Source of the DNA: Calliopsis andreniformis
Taxonomy: Eukaryota; Arthropoda; Insecta; Hymenoptera; Andrenidae
Direction of reading: 5' to 3'
NCBI RefSeq assembly: GCF_051401765.1
Contig: NW_027480422.1
Span: 15,146,001-15,210,000, forward strand
Length of the DNA: 64,000 bases
Shown in pieces: positions 12,601 to 24,248 of the stretch. The notes under the pieces are model-generated. The model had not been told where the DNA came from, did not search any database, and saw nothing but the letters and a program-made list of their open reading frames with translations. A program made the position numbers and the translations under genes. Each line of letters starts with the position of its first letter. Position 1 is the first letter of the stretch.

Positions 12601-13172
12601 AATTATTCGTCTTATACGATGGAAAAACTGTTGTATCTATTTTGTATTTTATGCTTCTGGAGTTGACCTCTTAGGCCCTAACTATTGGATCTCTTGGAGC
12701 AACGCCCTAGGGTGAAGCCTAGTTTGCGCGGAACGTATAAATGACCATAACTTTCATACTGATTGCAATTATTCGTATTATACAATGGAAAATCTGTTGT
12801 ATTTATATTGTATTTTAACCTTCTGGCGTTGACTTCTAAGGCCGTAGCTATTCGATGTGGTGCAGCGGCGCCCTGGAGGGAAGCCTAGGTTGCCCTGATC
12901 GTTGAAATGACCATATCTTTCACACTGGTTGCAATTATTCCTGTTATACGATGCAAAAACTGTTGCATCTCTATTGTGTTTTATGCTTCTGGCGTTGACT
13001 TCTTAGGCCCTAACTATTCGATCTGGTGGAGCAACGCCATAGAGAGAAGCCTAGATTTCCGGAACGTAGAAATGACCATTACCTTCAGGCATGTTGCAAT
13101 TGTTCCTGTTATACGATGAAAGAACTGTCGTATTTTTATTGTGTTTTATGCGTCTGGAGTTGTTTTCGAAGT
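9661..13172 (+). repeat. Domain-A stretch with only diverged partners
   Basis: About 21 monomers for which I found no near-identical long partner. Short related runs exist. For example, 10,740-11,220 resembles parts of 22,600-22,970 (ATCTCTTGGAGCAACGTCC, TTGTAGTTTATTC), with clearly more mismatches than the other duplicate pairs. A monomer near 9,891 has lost about 7 bp (GAGCAACAGTTAAG, where most read GAGCAACGCCCTAGAGTTAAG). The stretch also contains B-like variants (TTCTATTTATTTTG near 12,130). It may be an older, less recently homogenised part of the array. Confidence 0.6.
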
Positions 13173-15164
13173 CCCTAACTATTCGACCTGGTGGAGCAAC
13201 GCCCTAGAGTGAAGCCTAGGTTGCTCGTAACGTAGAAATGCCCATTACTTTCACACTGGTTGTAATTATTCCTGTTATACGATGGAATAACTGTTGTATT
13301 TATATTTTATTTTATGCTTCTTGCGTTGACTTCTCAGGACCTAGCTATTCGATCTGGTGGTGCAACTCTCTAGAGTGAAGCCTAGGTAGCCCGGAACTTA
13401 GAAGTGGCCATCACCTTCACTCTGGTTGCTATTATTCCTGTTATACGGTGGAAAAACTGTTGTATTTTTATTGTATTTTATGCTTCGGGCGTTGACTTCT
13501 AAGGCCGTAGCTATTCGATCTGGTAGTGCAACGCCCTAGGGTTAAGTCTAGGATGCCCGGAACGTAGAAATGGCCAGTGCTTTCACACTGGTTGCACTTA
13601 TTCGTATGATACGATGGAAAAGCTGTTGTACATATATCGTATTTTATGCTTCTGGCGTTGACTTCTTAGGACCTAACTATTCGACCTGGTGGAGCAACGC
13701 CCTAGGGTGAAGCTCAGGTTGCCCGGAACGTAGAAATGACCATAACTTTCATGTTGGTTGCAATTATTCGTTTTATACCGTGGAAAAACTGTTGCATTTA
13801 TATTGTATTTTATGCGTCTGGAGTTGTTTTCTAAGGCCCTAACTATTCGACCTGGTGGATCAACGCCCTAGAGTGAAGCCTAGGTTGCACGGAACGTAGA
13901 AACGCCCATTACTTTCACACTGGTTGCCATTATTCCTGTTACACGATGGAAAAACTGTTGTATTTATATTGTATTTTATGCTTCTGCTGTAGGCTTCTTA
14001 GGCCCTAACTATTCGACCTGGTGGAGCAACGCCCTAGAGTGAAGCCTAGGTTGCACGGAACATAGAAATGACCATGCCTTTCACACTGGTTGTAATTATT
14101 CCTGTTATACGATGGAATAACTGTTGTATTTATATTTTATTTTATGCTTCTTGCGTTGACTTCTCAGGACCTAGCTATTCGATCTGGTGGTGCAACTCTC
14201 TAGAGTGAAGCCTAGGTTGCCCGGAACGTAGAAATGACCATCACTTTCACACTGGTTGCAATTATTCCTGTTATACAATGGAAAAACTGTTGTATTTATA
14301 TTGTATTTTATGCTTCTGGTGTAGACTTCTTTGGCCCTAGCTATTCGATCTGGAGGAACAACGCCCTAGAGTGATGCCTAGGTTGCCCGGAACGTAGAAA
14401 TGACCATCACTTTCACACTGGTTGCAATTATTCTTGTTATACAATGGAAAAACTGTTGTATTTATATTGTATTTTATGCTTCTGCTGTAGACTTCTTAGG
14501 CCCTAGCTATTCGATCTGGAGGAACAACGCCCTAGAGTGAAGCCTAGGTTGCCCGGAACGTAGAAATGACCATGTCTTTCACACTGGTTGCAATTATTCC
14601 TGTTATACGACGGAAAAACTGTTGTATTTCTATTGTATTTTATGTTTCTGGCGTTGACTTCTTAGGCCCTAACTATTTGATCTGGTGGAGCAACGCCCTA
14701 GAGAGAAGCCTAGATTGCCCGGAACGTAGAAATGACAATAACCATCAGACTGGTTGCAATTATTCGTTTTGTACGATGGAAAGACTGTTGTATTTATATT
14801 GTATGTTATAGTTATGGCGTTGTCTTCTAGGGCCGTAGCTATTCGATGTGGTTGAGCAACGTCCTAGAGTGAAGCCTAGGTTGCCCGGAACGTAGAAATG
14901 ACCACAGCTTTCATACTGGTTGCAATTATTCGTTTTATACGATGGAAAAACTGTTGTATTTATTTTGTATTTGGTGCTCCTGGCTTTGACTTCTTAGGCC
15001 CTAGCTATTGGATCTGGTGGACCAACGCCCTAGAGTGAAGCCTAGGTTGCCCGAAACGTAGAAATGACCTTTACTTTCCCACTGTTTGCAAATACACATT
15101 GTATGCGATGGAAAAACTGTTGTATCTATTTTGTATTTTATGCTTCTGGCGTTGAGTTCTTAGG
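13173..15164 (+). repeat. 12-monomer HOR unit (tandem with next)
   Basis: This unit of about 1,992 bp (12 monomers) is directly followed by a shortened copy. Positions 13,173-13,902 match 15,165-15,893 at 1,992 bp, and 14,234-15,164 match 15,894-16,824 at 1,660 bp. Markers are GCTCGTAACGTAGAAATGCC, GGTGCAACTCTCTAG, TAGTGCAACGCC, GAAGCTCAGG, GGAGGAACAACG and GACAATAACCATC. Two adjacent monomers (about 14,230-14,561) are themselves nearly identical, both with a GTAGACTTCTT variant and CTGGAGGAACAACG. An internal 5-monomer echo links 13,271 to 14,101 (830 bp). Confidence 0.85.
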
Positions 15165-16824
15165 CCCTAACTATTCGACCTGGTGGAGCAACGCCCTAGA
15201 GTGAAGCCTAGGTTGCTCGTAACGTAGAAATGCCCATTACTTTCACACTGGTTGTAATTATTCCTGTTATACGATGGAATAACTGTTGTATTTATATTTT
15301 ATTTTATGCTTCTTGCGTTGACTTCTCAGGACCTAGCTATTCGATCTGGTGGTGCAACTCTCTAGAGTGAAGCCTAGGTAGCCCGGAACTTAGAAGTGGC
15401 CATCACCTTCACTCTGGTTGCTATTATTCCTGTTATACGGTGGAAAAACTGTTGTATTTTTATTGTATTTTATGCTTCGGGCGTTGACTTCTAAGGCCGT
15501 AGCTATTCGATCTGGTAGTGCAACGCCCTAGGGTTAAGTCTAGGATGCCCGGAACGTAGAAATGGCCAGTGCTTTCACACTGGTTGCACTTATTCGTATG
15601 ATACGATGGAAAAGCTGTTGTACATATATCGTATTTTATGCTTCTGGCGTAGACTTCTTAGGACCTAACTATTCGACCTGGTGGAGCAACGCCCTAGGGT
15701 GAAGCTCAGGTTGCCCGGAACGTAGAAATGACCATAACTTTCATGTTGGTTGCAATTATTCGTTTTATACCGTGGAAAAACTGTTGCATTTATATTGTAT
15801 TTTATGCGTCTGGAGTTGTTTTCTAAGGCCCTAACTATTCGACCTGGTGGATCAACGCCCTAGAGTGAAGCCTAGGTTGCACGGAACGTAGAAATGACCA
15901 TCACTTTCACACTGGTTGCAATTATTCCTGTTATACAATGGAAAAACTGTTGTATTTATATTGTATTTTATGCTTCTGGTGTAGACTTCTTTGGCCCTAG
16001 CTATTCGATCTGGAGGAATAACGCCCTAGAGTGAAGCCTAGGTTGCCCGGAACGTAGAAATGACCATCACTTTCACACTCGTTGCAATTATTCTTGTTAT
16101 ACAATGGAAAAACTGTTGTATTTATATTGTATTTTATGCTTCTGCTGTAGACTTCTTAGGCCCTAGCTATTCGATCTGGAGGAACAACGCCCTAGAGTGA
16201 AGCCTAGGTTGCCCGGAACGTAGAAATGACCATGTCTTTCACACTGGTTGCAATTATTCCTGTTATACGACGGAAAAACTGTTGTATTTCTATTGTATTT
16301 TATGTTTCTGGCGTTGACTTCTTAGGCCCTAACTATTTGATCTGGTGGAGCAACGCCCTAGAGAGAAGCCTAGATTGCCCGGAACGTAGAAATGACAATA
16401 ACCATCAGACTGGTTGCAATTATTCGTTTTGTACGATGGAAAGACTGTTGTATTTATATTGTATGTTATAGTTATGGCGTTGTCTTCTAGGGCCGTAGCT
16501 ATTCGATGTGGTTGAGCAACGTCCTAGAGTGAAGCCTAGGTTGCCCGGAACGTAGAAATGACCACAGCTTTCATACTGGTTGCAATTATTCGTTTTATAC
16601 GATGGAAAAACTGTTGTATTTATTTTGTATTTGGTGCTCCTGGCTTTGACTTCTTAGGCCCTAGCTATTGGTTCTGGTGGACCAACGCCCTAGAGTGAAG
16701 CCTAGGTTGCCCGAAACGTAGAAATGACCTTTACTTTCCCACTGTTTGCAAATACACATTGTATGCGATGGAAAAACTGTTGTATCTATTTTGTATTTTA
16801 TGCTTCTGGCGTTGACTTCTTAGG
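15165..16824 (+). repeat. 10-monomer HOR unit (shortened copy)
   Basis: This is the second copy of the 12-monomer unit lacking about 13,902-14,234, exactly two monomers. The change of offset from 1,992 to 1,660 bp falls near 15,893, inside the conserved GGAACGTAGAAATG block, as expected for a loss between aligned monomers. Visible single-base differences are few, for example GGCGTAGAC against GGCGTTGAC and GGTTCTGG against GGATCTGG. The final 130 bp double as the beginning of permuted segment Y. Confidence 0.85.
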
Positions 16825-17617
16825 CCCTAACTATTCGATCTGGTGGAGCAACGCCCTAGAGTGAAGCCTAGGTTGCCCGGAATGTAGAAATGACCATCAC
16901 GTTCAGACTGGTTGCAATTATTCTTGTTATACGATGGAAAAACTGTTGTATTTATATTATATTTTAAGCTTCAGCCGTTGACTTCTAAGTCCCTAGCTAT
17001 TCGATCTGGTGGAGCAACGCCCTAGAGTGAGGCCTAGGTTGCCTGGAATGCAGAAATGACCAGTACTTTCACACTGTTTGCAAATATACATTATATACGA
17101 TGGAAATGCTGTTGTATTTATATTGTATTTTATGCCTCTGGCGTTGACTTCTTAGGTCCTCACTATTTGATCTGGTGGAGTACCGGCCTAGAGTGAAGCC
17201 TAGGTTGCCCGGAAAGTAGAAGTGACCTGTACTTTCACACTGGTTGCAGTTATTCCTGTTATACGATGGAGAAACTGTTGCATTTTAATTGTATTTTATG
17301 CTTCTGGCGTTGAATTCTAAGTCCCTAACTATGCGATCTGGAGGAGAAACGTCCTACAGTGAAGCCTAGGTTGCCCGAAACGTAGAAATGACCTTTACTT
17401 TCACACTGTTTGCAAATTTACATTATATGCGATGGAAAAACTGTTGTATCTATTTTGTATTTTATGCTTCTGGCGTTCACTTCTAAGGCCCTATGTACTG
17501 GATCTAGTGGAGCAATGCCTCAGAGTTAAGTGTAGCATGCCCTGAACGTAGAAATGGCCATTACTTTCACACTGGTTGCAATTATTCGTTTTATACGATG
17601 GTAAATCTGTTGTATTT
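16696..17617 (+). repeat. Permuted block, segment Y' (first at this locus)
   Basis: Partner of 8,739-9,660, but placed before X' and not after it. Its first about 130 bp are shared a third time with 15,035-15,164. Differences from Y are scattered single bases, for example GTACTGGATCTAG against GTATTGGATCTGG near the end. The join to X' lies in the conserved TGTTGTATTTATTTTGTATT stretch, where a breakpoint cannot be resolved to the base. Confidence 0.8.
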
Positions 17618-18189
17618 ATTTTGTATTTGGTGCTTCTGGCGTTGACTTCTTAGGCCCTAACTATTGGATGTGGTGGACCAACGCCCTAGAGTGAAGCCTA
17701 GGTTGCCCGGAACGTAGAAATGACCATATATTTCACACTGGTTGCAATTATGCCAGTTATACGATGGTAAAACTGTTGTATTTTTATTGTATTTTATGCG
17801 ACTGGAGTTGCTTTCTAAGGCCCCAACTATTCGACCTGGTGGAGCAACGCCCTAGAGTGAAGTCTAGGTTGCCCGGAACGTAGAAATGACCATTACCTTC
17901 ACACTGTTTGCGATTATTCATTTTATACGATGGTAAAACTGTTGTACATATATCTTATTTTGTGCTACTGACGTTGACTTCTTAGGCCCTAACTATTCGA
18001 TCAGGTGGAGCAATGCCCTTGAGCGAAGCCTAGGTTGCCCGGAACGTAGAAATGACCTGTACTTTCACACTGGTTGCAATTATTCCTGTTATACGATGGG
18101 AAAACTGTTGTACTTATGTTGTATTTTATGCTTCAGCCGTTGACTTCTAAGGCCGTAGCTATTAGATATGGTGGAGGAACGCCCTAGAG
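17611..18189 (+). repeat. Permuted block, segment X' (second at this locus)
   Basis: Partner of 8,160-8,738, here downstream of Y'. It ends with GATATGGTGGAGGAACGCC and GTGATGCC, like the original. It is followed at about 18,195 by monomers resembling 3,605-3,830 (GCGCGGAACG, ACCATGCCTTTC, CATTTATTCCTG), so the downstream context differs from that at 8.7 kb. Confidence 0.8.
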
Positions 18190-20106
18190 TGATGCCTAGG
18201 TTGCGCGGAACGTAGAAATGACCATGCCTTTCGCACTGGTTGCATTTATTCCTGTTATACGATGGAAAAACTGTTGTATATATATTATATTTTATGCTTC
18301 AGCCGTTGACTTCTAAGGCCGTAGCTATTCGATATGGTGGAGCGACGCCCTAGAGTGAAGCCTAGGTTGCCAGGAACGTAGAAATGACCATTACTTCCAC
18401 ACTGTCTGCAATTATTCATATTATACAGTGGAAAAACTGTTGTATTTATATTGTATTTTATGCTCCTGGCATTGACTTGTAAGGCCCTAACTATTCGATG
18501 TGGTGGAGCAATGCCCTAGAGTGAAGCCTAGATTGACCGGAACGTAGAAATGACCATACCTTTCACACTGGTTGCAATTATTCCTGTTATACAAGGGAAA
18601 AACTGTTGTATTTATATTGTATTTTATGCTTCTGGCGTTGACTTCTAAGGCCCTATGTATTCGATCTGGTGGAGCAATGCCTCAGAGTTAAGTCTAGGAT
18701 GCCCGGAACGTAGAAATGGCCATTACTTTCCCACTGGTTGGAATTATTCGTTTTATACGATGGAAAAACTGTTGTATTTATTTTGTATTTGGTGCTTCTG
18801 GCGTTGACTTCTAAGGCCCTAACTATTCGATGTGGAGGAGCAACGCCATAGTGCGAAACCTAGGTTGCTCGGAACGTAGAAGTGATCATTACTTTCACAC
18901 TGGTTGCAATTATTCCTGTTATACGATGGACAAACTGTTGGATTTTTATTGTACTTTATGCTTCTGGCGTTGACTTCTTAGGCCCTAACTATTCGGTCTG
19001 GTGGAGCAACGCCCTAGAGTGAAGCCTAGCTTGCCCGGAATGTAGAAATGACCACCACTTTTAGACTGGTTGCAATTGTTCTTGTTATACGATGGAAAAA
19101 CTGTTGTATTTATATTATATTTTATGCTTCAGCCGTTGACTTCTAAGGCCGTAGCTATTCGATGTGGTGGAGCAACGCCCTAGAGTGAAGCCTAGGTTCG
19201 CCGGAAAGTAGAAATGACCATTACGACCACACTGTCTACAATTATTCATTTTATACAATGGGAAAACTGTTGTATTTATATTGTATTTTATGCTTCTGGC
19301 GCTAACTTCTTAGGTCCTAACTATTGGGTCTGGTGGAGCAATGCCTCAGAGTTAAGTCTAGGATGCCCGGAACGTAGAAATGACCATTACCTGCACACTG
19401 TTTGCCATTATTCATTTTATACGATGGTAAAACTGTTGTATTTTTATTGTACTTTATGCTTCTGGCGTTGACATCTAAGTCCCTTGCTTTTCGATCTGGT
19501 GGAGCAACGCCCTTGAGCGAAGCCTAGGTTGCCCGGAACGTAGAAATGACCTGTACTTTCACACTGGTTGCAATTATTCCTGTTATACGATGGGAAAACT
19601 GTTGTACTTATGTTGTATTTTATGCTTCTGGCGCCGAATTCTAAGTCCCTAACTATTCGATCTGGTGGAGCAACGCCCTAGAGTGAAGCCTAGGTTGCCC
19701 GGAATGTAGAAATGACCACCACTTTTAGACTGGTTGCAATTATTCTTGTTATACGATGGAAAAACTGTTGTATTTATATTATATTTTATGCTTCAGCCGT
19801 TGACTTCTAAGGCCGTAGCTATTCGATGTGGTGAAGCAACGCCCTAGAGTGAAGCCTAGGCTCCCCGGAAAGTAGAAATGACCATTACGACCACACTGTC
19901 TGCAATTATTCATTTTATACAATGGAAAAACTGTTGTATTTATATTGTGTTTTATGCTTCTGGCGCTAACTTCTTAGGTCCTAACTATTGGGTCTGGTGG
20001 AGCAATGCCTCAGAGTTAAGTCTAGGATGCCCGGAACGTAGAAATGACCATTACCTTCACACTGTTTGCCATTATTCATTTTATACGATGGTAAAACTGT
20101 TGTATT
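18190..20106 (+). repeat. Domain-A stretch with two more 3-monomer HOR units
   Basis: Ordinary monomers to 19,024, including a GGAGGAGCAACGCCATAG / AGTGATCATTAC pair related to 20,990-21,060. The 3-monomer HOR trio then appears at 19,025-19,522 and again at 19,689-20,186, separated by one GACCTGTACTTTC monomer. Here the local period is four monomers (664 bp), against three at 6.9-7.9 kb. All boundaries sit on the CCTAG block. Confidence 0.8.
19025..19522 (+). repeat. 3-monomer HOR unit, copy 4
   Basis: Same trio as at 4,428, with ACCACCACTTTTAGAC, CCATTACGACC and GACATCTAAGTCCC in order. It begins with a CCTAGC variant at 19,025 and ends before CCTAGG at 19,523. Distinctive bases shared with copy 5 include TATTGGGTCTGG, where copies 1-3 read TATTGGTTCTGG, so copies 4 and 5 form their own pair. 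Confidence 0.85.
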
Positions 20107-20186
20107 TTTATTGTATTTTATGCTTCTGGCGTTGCCTTCTAAGTCCCTTGCTTTTCGATCTGGTGGAGCAACGCCATTGATCGAAG
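19689..20186 (+). repeat. 3-monomer HOR unit, copy 5
   Basis: Fifth trio, bounded by CCTAGG at 19,689 and CCTATG at 20,187. Its third monomer reads GCCTTCTAAGTCCC where the others read GACATCTAAGTCCC. It runs directly into the left copy of the 20.1-27.8 kb duplication. Confidence 0.85.
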
Positions 20187-23100
20187 CCTATGTTGCCCGG
20201 AACGTAGAAATGACCTGTACTTTCAGAGTGGTTGCAATTATTCCTGTTATACGATGGGAAAACTGTTGTACTTATGTTGTATTTTATGCTTCTGGAGTCG
20301 AATTCTAAGTCCCTAACTATTCGATCTGGTGGAGCAACGCCCTAGGGTGAAGCCTAGTTTGCCCTGAACGTAGAAATGACCGTTACTTTCACACTGTTTG
20401 CAAATATACATTATATACGATGTAAATGCTGTTGTATTTATATTGTATTTTATGCTTCTGCCGTTCACTTCTTAGGTCCTAACTATTTGATCTGGTGGAA
20501 CAACGCACTAGAGTGAAGCCTCAGTTGCACGGAACGTGGTAATGATCATCACTTTCACATTTGTTGCAATTATTCCCGTTATACGATGGATTAGCTGTTG
20601 TATTTTTATTGTATTTTAGGTTTTGGGCGATGACTTCTAAGGCCCTACCTATTCGATCTTGTGGAGCAACGCCCTAGAGTGAAGCCTAGGTTGCCCGAAG
20701 CGTAGAAATGTCCATTACTTTCACTCTGGTTGCAATTATTCCAGTTATACGATGATAAAACTGTTCTATTTTTATTGTATTTTATGCTTCAGGCGTTGAC
20801 TTCTAAGGCCGTAGCTAATCGATGTGGTGGGGCAACGCTCCACAGTGATGCCTAGGTTGCCCGGAACGCAGAAATGGCCATTACTTTCACACTGGTTGCA
20901 ATTATTCGTTTTATACGATGGAAAAACTGTTGTATTTATCTTGTATTTGGTGCTTCTGGCGTTGACTTCTAAGGCCCTAACTATTCGATGTGGAGGAGCA
21001 ACGCCATAGAGCGAAACCTAGGTTGCTCGGAACGTAGAAATGATCATTACTTTCACACTGGTTGCAATTATTCCTGTTATACGATGGACAAACTGTTGGA
21101 TTTTTATTGTACTTTAAGCTTCTGGCGTTGACTTCTTAGGCCCTAAATATTCGATCTGGTGGAGCAACGCCCTAGAGTGAAGCCTAGGTTGCCCGGAATG
21201 TAGAAATGACCATCACATTCAGACTGGTTGCAATTATTCTTGTTATACGATGGAAAAACTGTTGTATTTATATTATATTTTATGCTTCAGCCGCTGACTT
21301 CTAAGGCCGTAGCTATTCGATGTGGTGGAGCAACGCCCTAGAGTGAAGCCTAGGTTCGCCAGAAAGTAGAAATGACCATTACTTCCACACTGTTTGCAGT
21401 TATTCATTTTATACAATGGAAAAACTGTTGTACTTATATTGTTTTTTATAGTTATGGCGTTGACTTCTAAGGCCGTAGCTATTCGATCTGGTAGAGAAAC
21501 GCCCTAGAGTGAAGCCTGGGTTGCCCGGAACGTAGAAATGACCATCACCTTCACACTGGTTGCAGTTATTCCTGTTATACGATTGAAAAGCTGGTGCATT
21601 TTTATTGTATTTTATGCTTCTGGCGGTGAATTCATAGTGCCTAACTACTCGAGCTGGTGCAGCATGCCCTAGAGTTAAGCCTAGGATGCCCGGAAAGTAC
21701 AAATGACAATAGCTTTCACACTGTTTGCAATCATTCATTTTATACGATGGAAAAGCTGTTGTATTTATATTGTATTTTATGCTTCTGGAGTTGACTTCTA
21801 AGGCCGTAGCTATTCGATGTGATGGAGCAACGCCCAAGAGTGTAGCCTAGGTAGCCCGGAACGTAGAATTGACCATAACTTTCACACTGGGTGCAATTAT
21901 TCGTTTTATACCATGGAAAAACTGTTCTATTTATTTAGTATTTTATGCTTCTGGCGCTGACTTCTAAGTCCGTAGCTATTCGATCTGGTGGAGCAACGCC
22001 CTAGAGTGAAGCCTAGGTTACCCGGGACATAGAAATGCCCCGTACTTTCACACTGGTTGCAGCTTTCCTGTTATACGATTGAAAAGCTGGTGCATTTTTA
22101 TTGTATTTTATGCTTCTGGCGTTGAATTCATAGCGCCTAACTACACGATCTGGTGGAGTATGCCCTAGAGTTAAGCCTAGGATGCCCGGAAAGTAGAAAT
22201 GACCATAGCTTTCACACTGTTTGCAATCATTCATTTTATACGATGGAAATGCTGTTGTATTTATATTGTATTTCATGTTTCTGGAGTTGACTTCTAAGGC
22301 CGTAGCTAATCGATGTGATGGAGCAACGCCCAAGAGTGAAGCCTAGGTAGCCCGGAACGTAGAAATGACCAGTACTTTCACAGTGGTTGCAGTTACTCCT
22401 GTTATACGGTGGAAAAACTGTTGCATTTTAATTGTATTATATGCGTCTGGAATTGCTTTCTAAGGCCCTAACTATCCGACCTGGTGGAGCAACGCCCTAG
22501 AGTGAAGCCTAGGTTGCCCGGAACGTAGAAATGACCATTACTTTCACACTGTTTGCAATTATTCATTTTATACAATGGAAAAACTGCTGTATTTATATTG
22601 TATTCTATGCTTCTGGCGTTGACTTCTAAGGTCCTAGCTATTCGATCTCTTGGAGCAACGTCCAAGAGTGAAGCCTATGTTGCCCGGAACGTAGAAATGA
22701 CCATTACCTTCACTCTGGTTGAATTATTCGTTTTGTACAATGGAAAACCTGTTGTATTTTTCCTGTATTTTATGCGTCTGGCCTTGTTTTCTAAGCCCCT
22801 AACTATTCGATCTGGTGGAGCACGCCCTAGAGTGTAGCCTAGGTTTCCCGGAACGTAGATATGACCATTACCTTCACGCTGCTTGCAATTATAAATTTTA
22901 TACGATGGAAAAGCTGTTGTACTTATGTTGTAGTTTATTCTTCTGGCGTTGAATTCTAAGTCCCTAGCTATACGATCTGGTGGAGCAACGCCCTAGAGTG
23001 GAGCCTAGGTTACCCGGGACATAGAAATGTTCCGTACTTTCACACTGGTTGCAGCTTTCCTGTTATACGGTGGAAAAACTGTTGCATTGTTATTGTATTT

Positions 23101-23358
23101 TATGCTTCTGGCATTGACTTCTAAGGTCCTAACTATTCGATGTGGTGGAGCATCGCCCTAGCGTGAAGCCTAGGTTGCCCGGAACGTAGAAATGACCATA
23201 GCCTTCACACTGGTTGCAATTATACCTTTTATACGATGGAAAAGCTGTTGTATTTGTATTGTATTTTATGCGTCTGCCGTTGTTTTCTAAGGCCCTAACT
23301 ATTCGACCTGGTGGAGCAACGCCCTAGTGTGAAGCCTAGGTTGCCCGGAACGTAGAAA
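20107..23358 (+). repeat. Large duplication in domain A, left copy (3.25 kb)
   Basis: Positions 20,107 to about 21,540 match 24,249-25,690 at an offset of 4,142 bp. About 21,555-23,358 match 26,030-27,832 at 4,474 bp. The offset changes by 332 bp, exactly two monomers, which are present only in the right copy. Markers are GCCTCAGTTGCACGG, ATGATCATCAC, GGGGCAACGCTCC, GGTGCATTTTTATTG, ACTCGAGCTGG (a rare XhoI site), CCCGGGACATAG and GTCCAAGAGTG. A few single-base differences were seen, for example GTTTTGGGCG against GTTTCGGGCG. Confidence 0.9.
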
Positions 23359-24248
23359 TGACCATTACCTCGCACTGTTTGCGATTATTCATTTTATACG
23401 ATGGTAAAACTGTTGGACTTATGTTGTATTTCATTCTTCTGGCGTTGAGTTCTAAGTTCCTAACTACTCGATCTGGTGGAACATGCCCTAGAGTGAAGCC
23501 TAGTTTGCCCGGAACGTAGAAATGACCGTTGCTTTCACACTGTTTGCAAATATACATTACAGACGATGGAAATGCTGTTGTATTTATATTTTATTTCACG
23601 CTTCTGGCGTTGACTTCTTAGGTCCTAACTATTTGATCTGGTGGAGCACCGCCATAGAGCGAAACCTAGGTTGCTCGGAACGTAGAAATGACCATTACTT
23701 TCACACTGCTTGCAATTATTCCTGTTACACGATGGACAAACTGTTGGATTTTGATTGTACTTTATGCTTCTGGCGCTTACTTCTAAGGTCCTGTGTATTC
23801 GGTCTCGTGGAGCAATGTCTCAGAGTTAAGTCTAGGATGCCCGGAACGTAGAAATGGCCATTACTTTCACACTGGTTGCAATTATTCGTTTTATACGATT
23901 GAAAAACTGTTGTATTTATATTGTTTTTTGTAGTTATGGCGTTGACTTCTAAGGCCGTAGCTATTCTATCTGGAGGAGCAACGCCCTAGAGTGAAGCCTA
24001 GGTTGCCCGGAATGCAGAAATGACCATCACCTTCACACTGGTGGCAATTATTCCTTTTATACGATGGAAAAACTGTTGTATTTATTTGATATTTTATGCT
24101 TCAGCCGTTGACTTCTAAGGCCGTAGCTATTCGATATGGTGGAGCAACGCCCTAGAGTGAAGCCTAGTTTGCCCGGAAAGTAGAAATGACCATTACATCC
24201 ACACTGTTTGCAATTATTCATTTTATACGATGGAAAAACTGTTCTATT
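23359..24248 (+). repeat. Spacer between the large domain-A duplicates
   Basis: About 5.4 monomers separating the two copies. It holds a short-deletion monomer (CCATTACCTCGCACTG), a GTTGGACTTATGTTG / TTCCTAACTACTCG monomer, and a pair related to 5,115-5,444 (GGAAATGCTG, GGACAAACTGTTGG). Parts of it reappear in the A-like island at 49.9-50.2 kb in domain B. Confidence 0.75.

Noticed and set aside
21409..21837. 142-codon open frame on the minus strand, and its relatives at 25,949-26,311 and 22,013-22,333
   Set aside because: This is a longer chance frame through two to three monomers where small deletions and point changes removed stops. It reads the reverse of the same satellite, and its relatives are simply copies of the same duplicated block.
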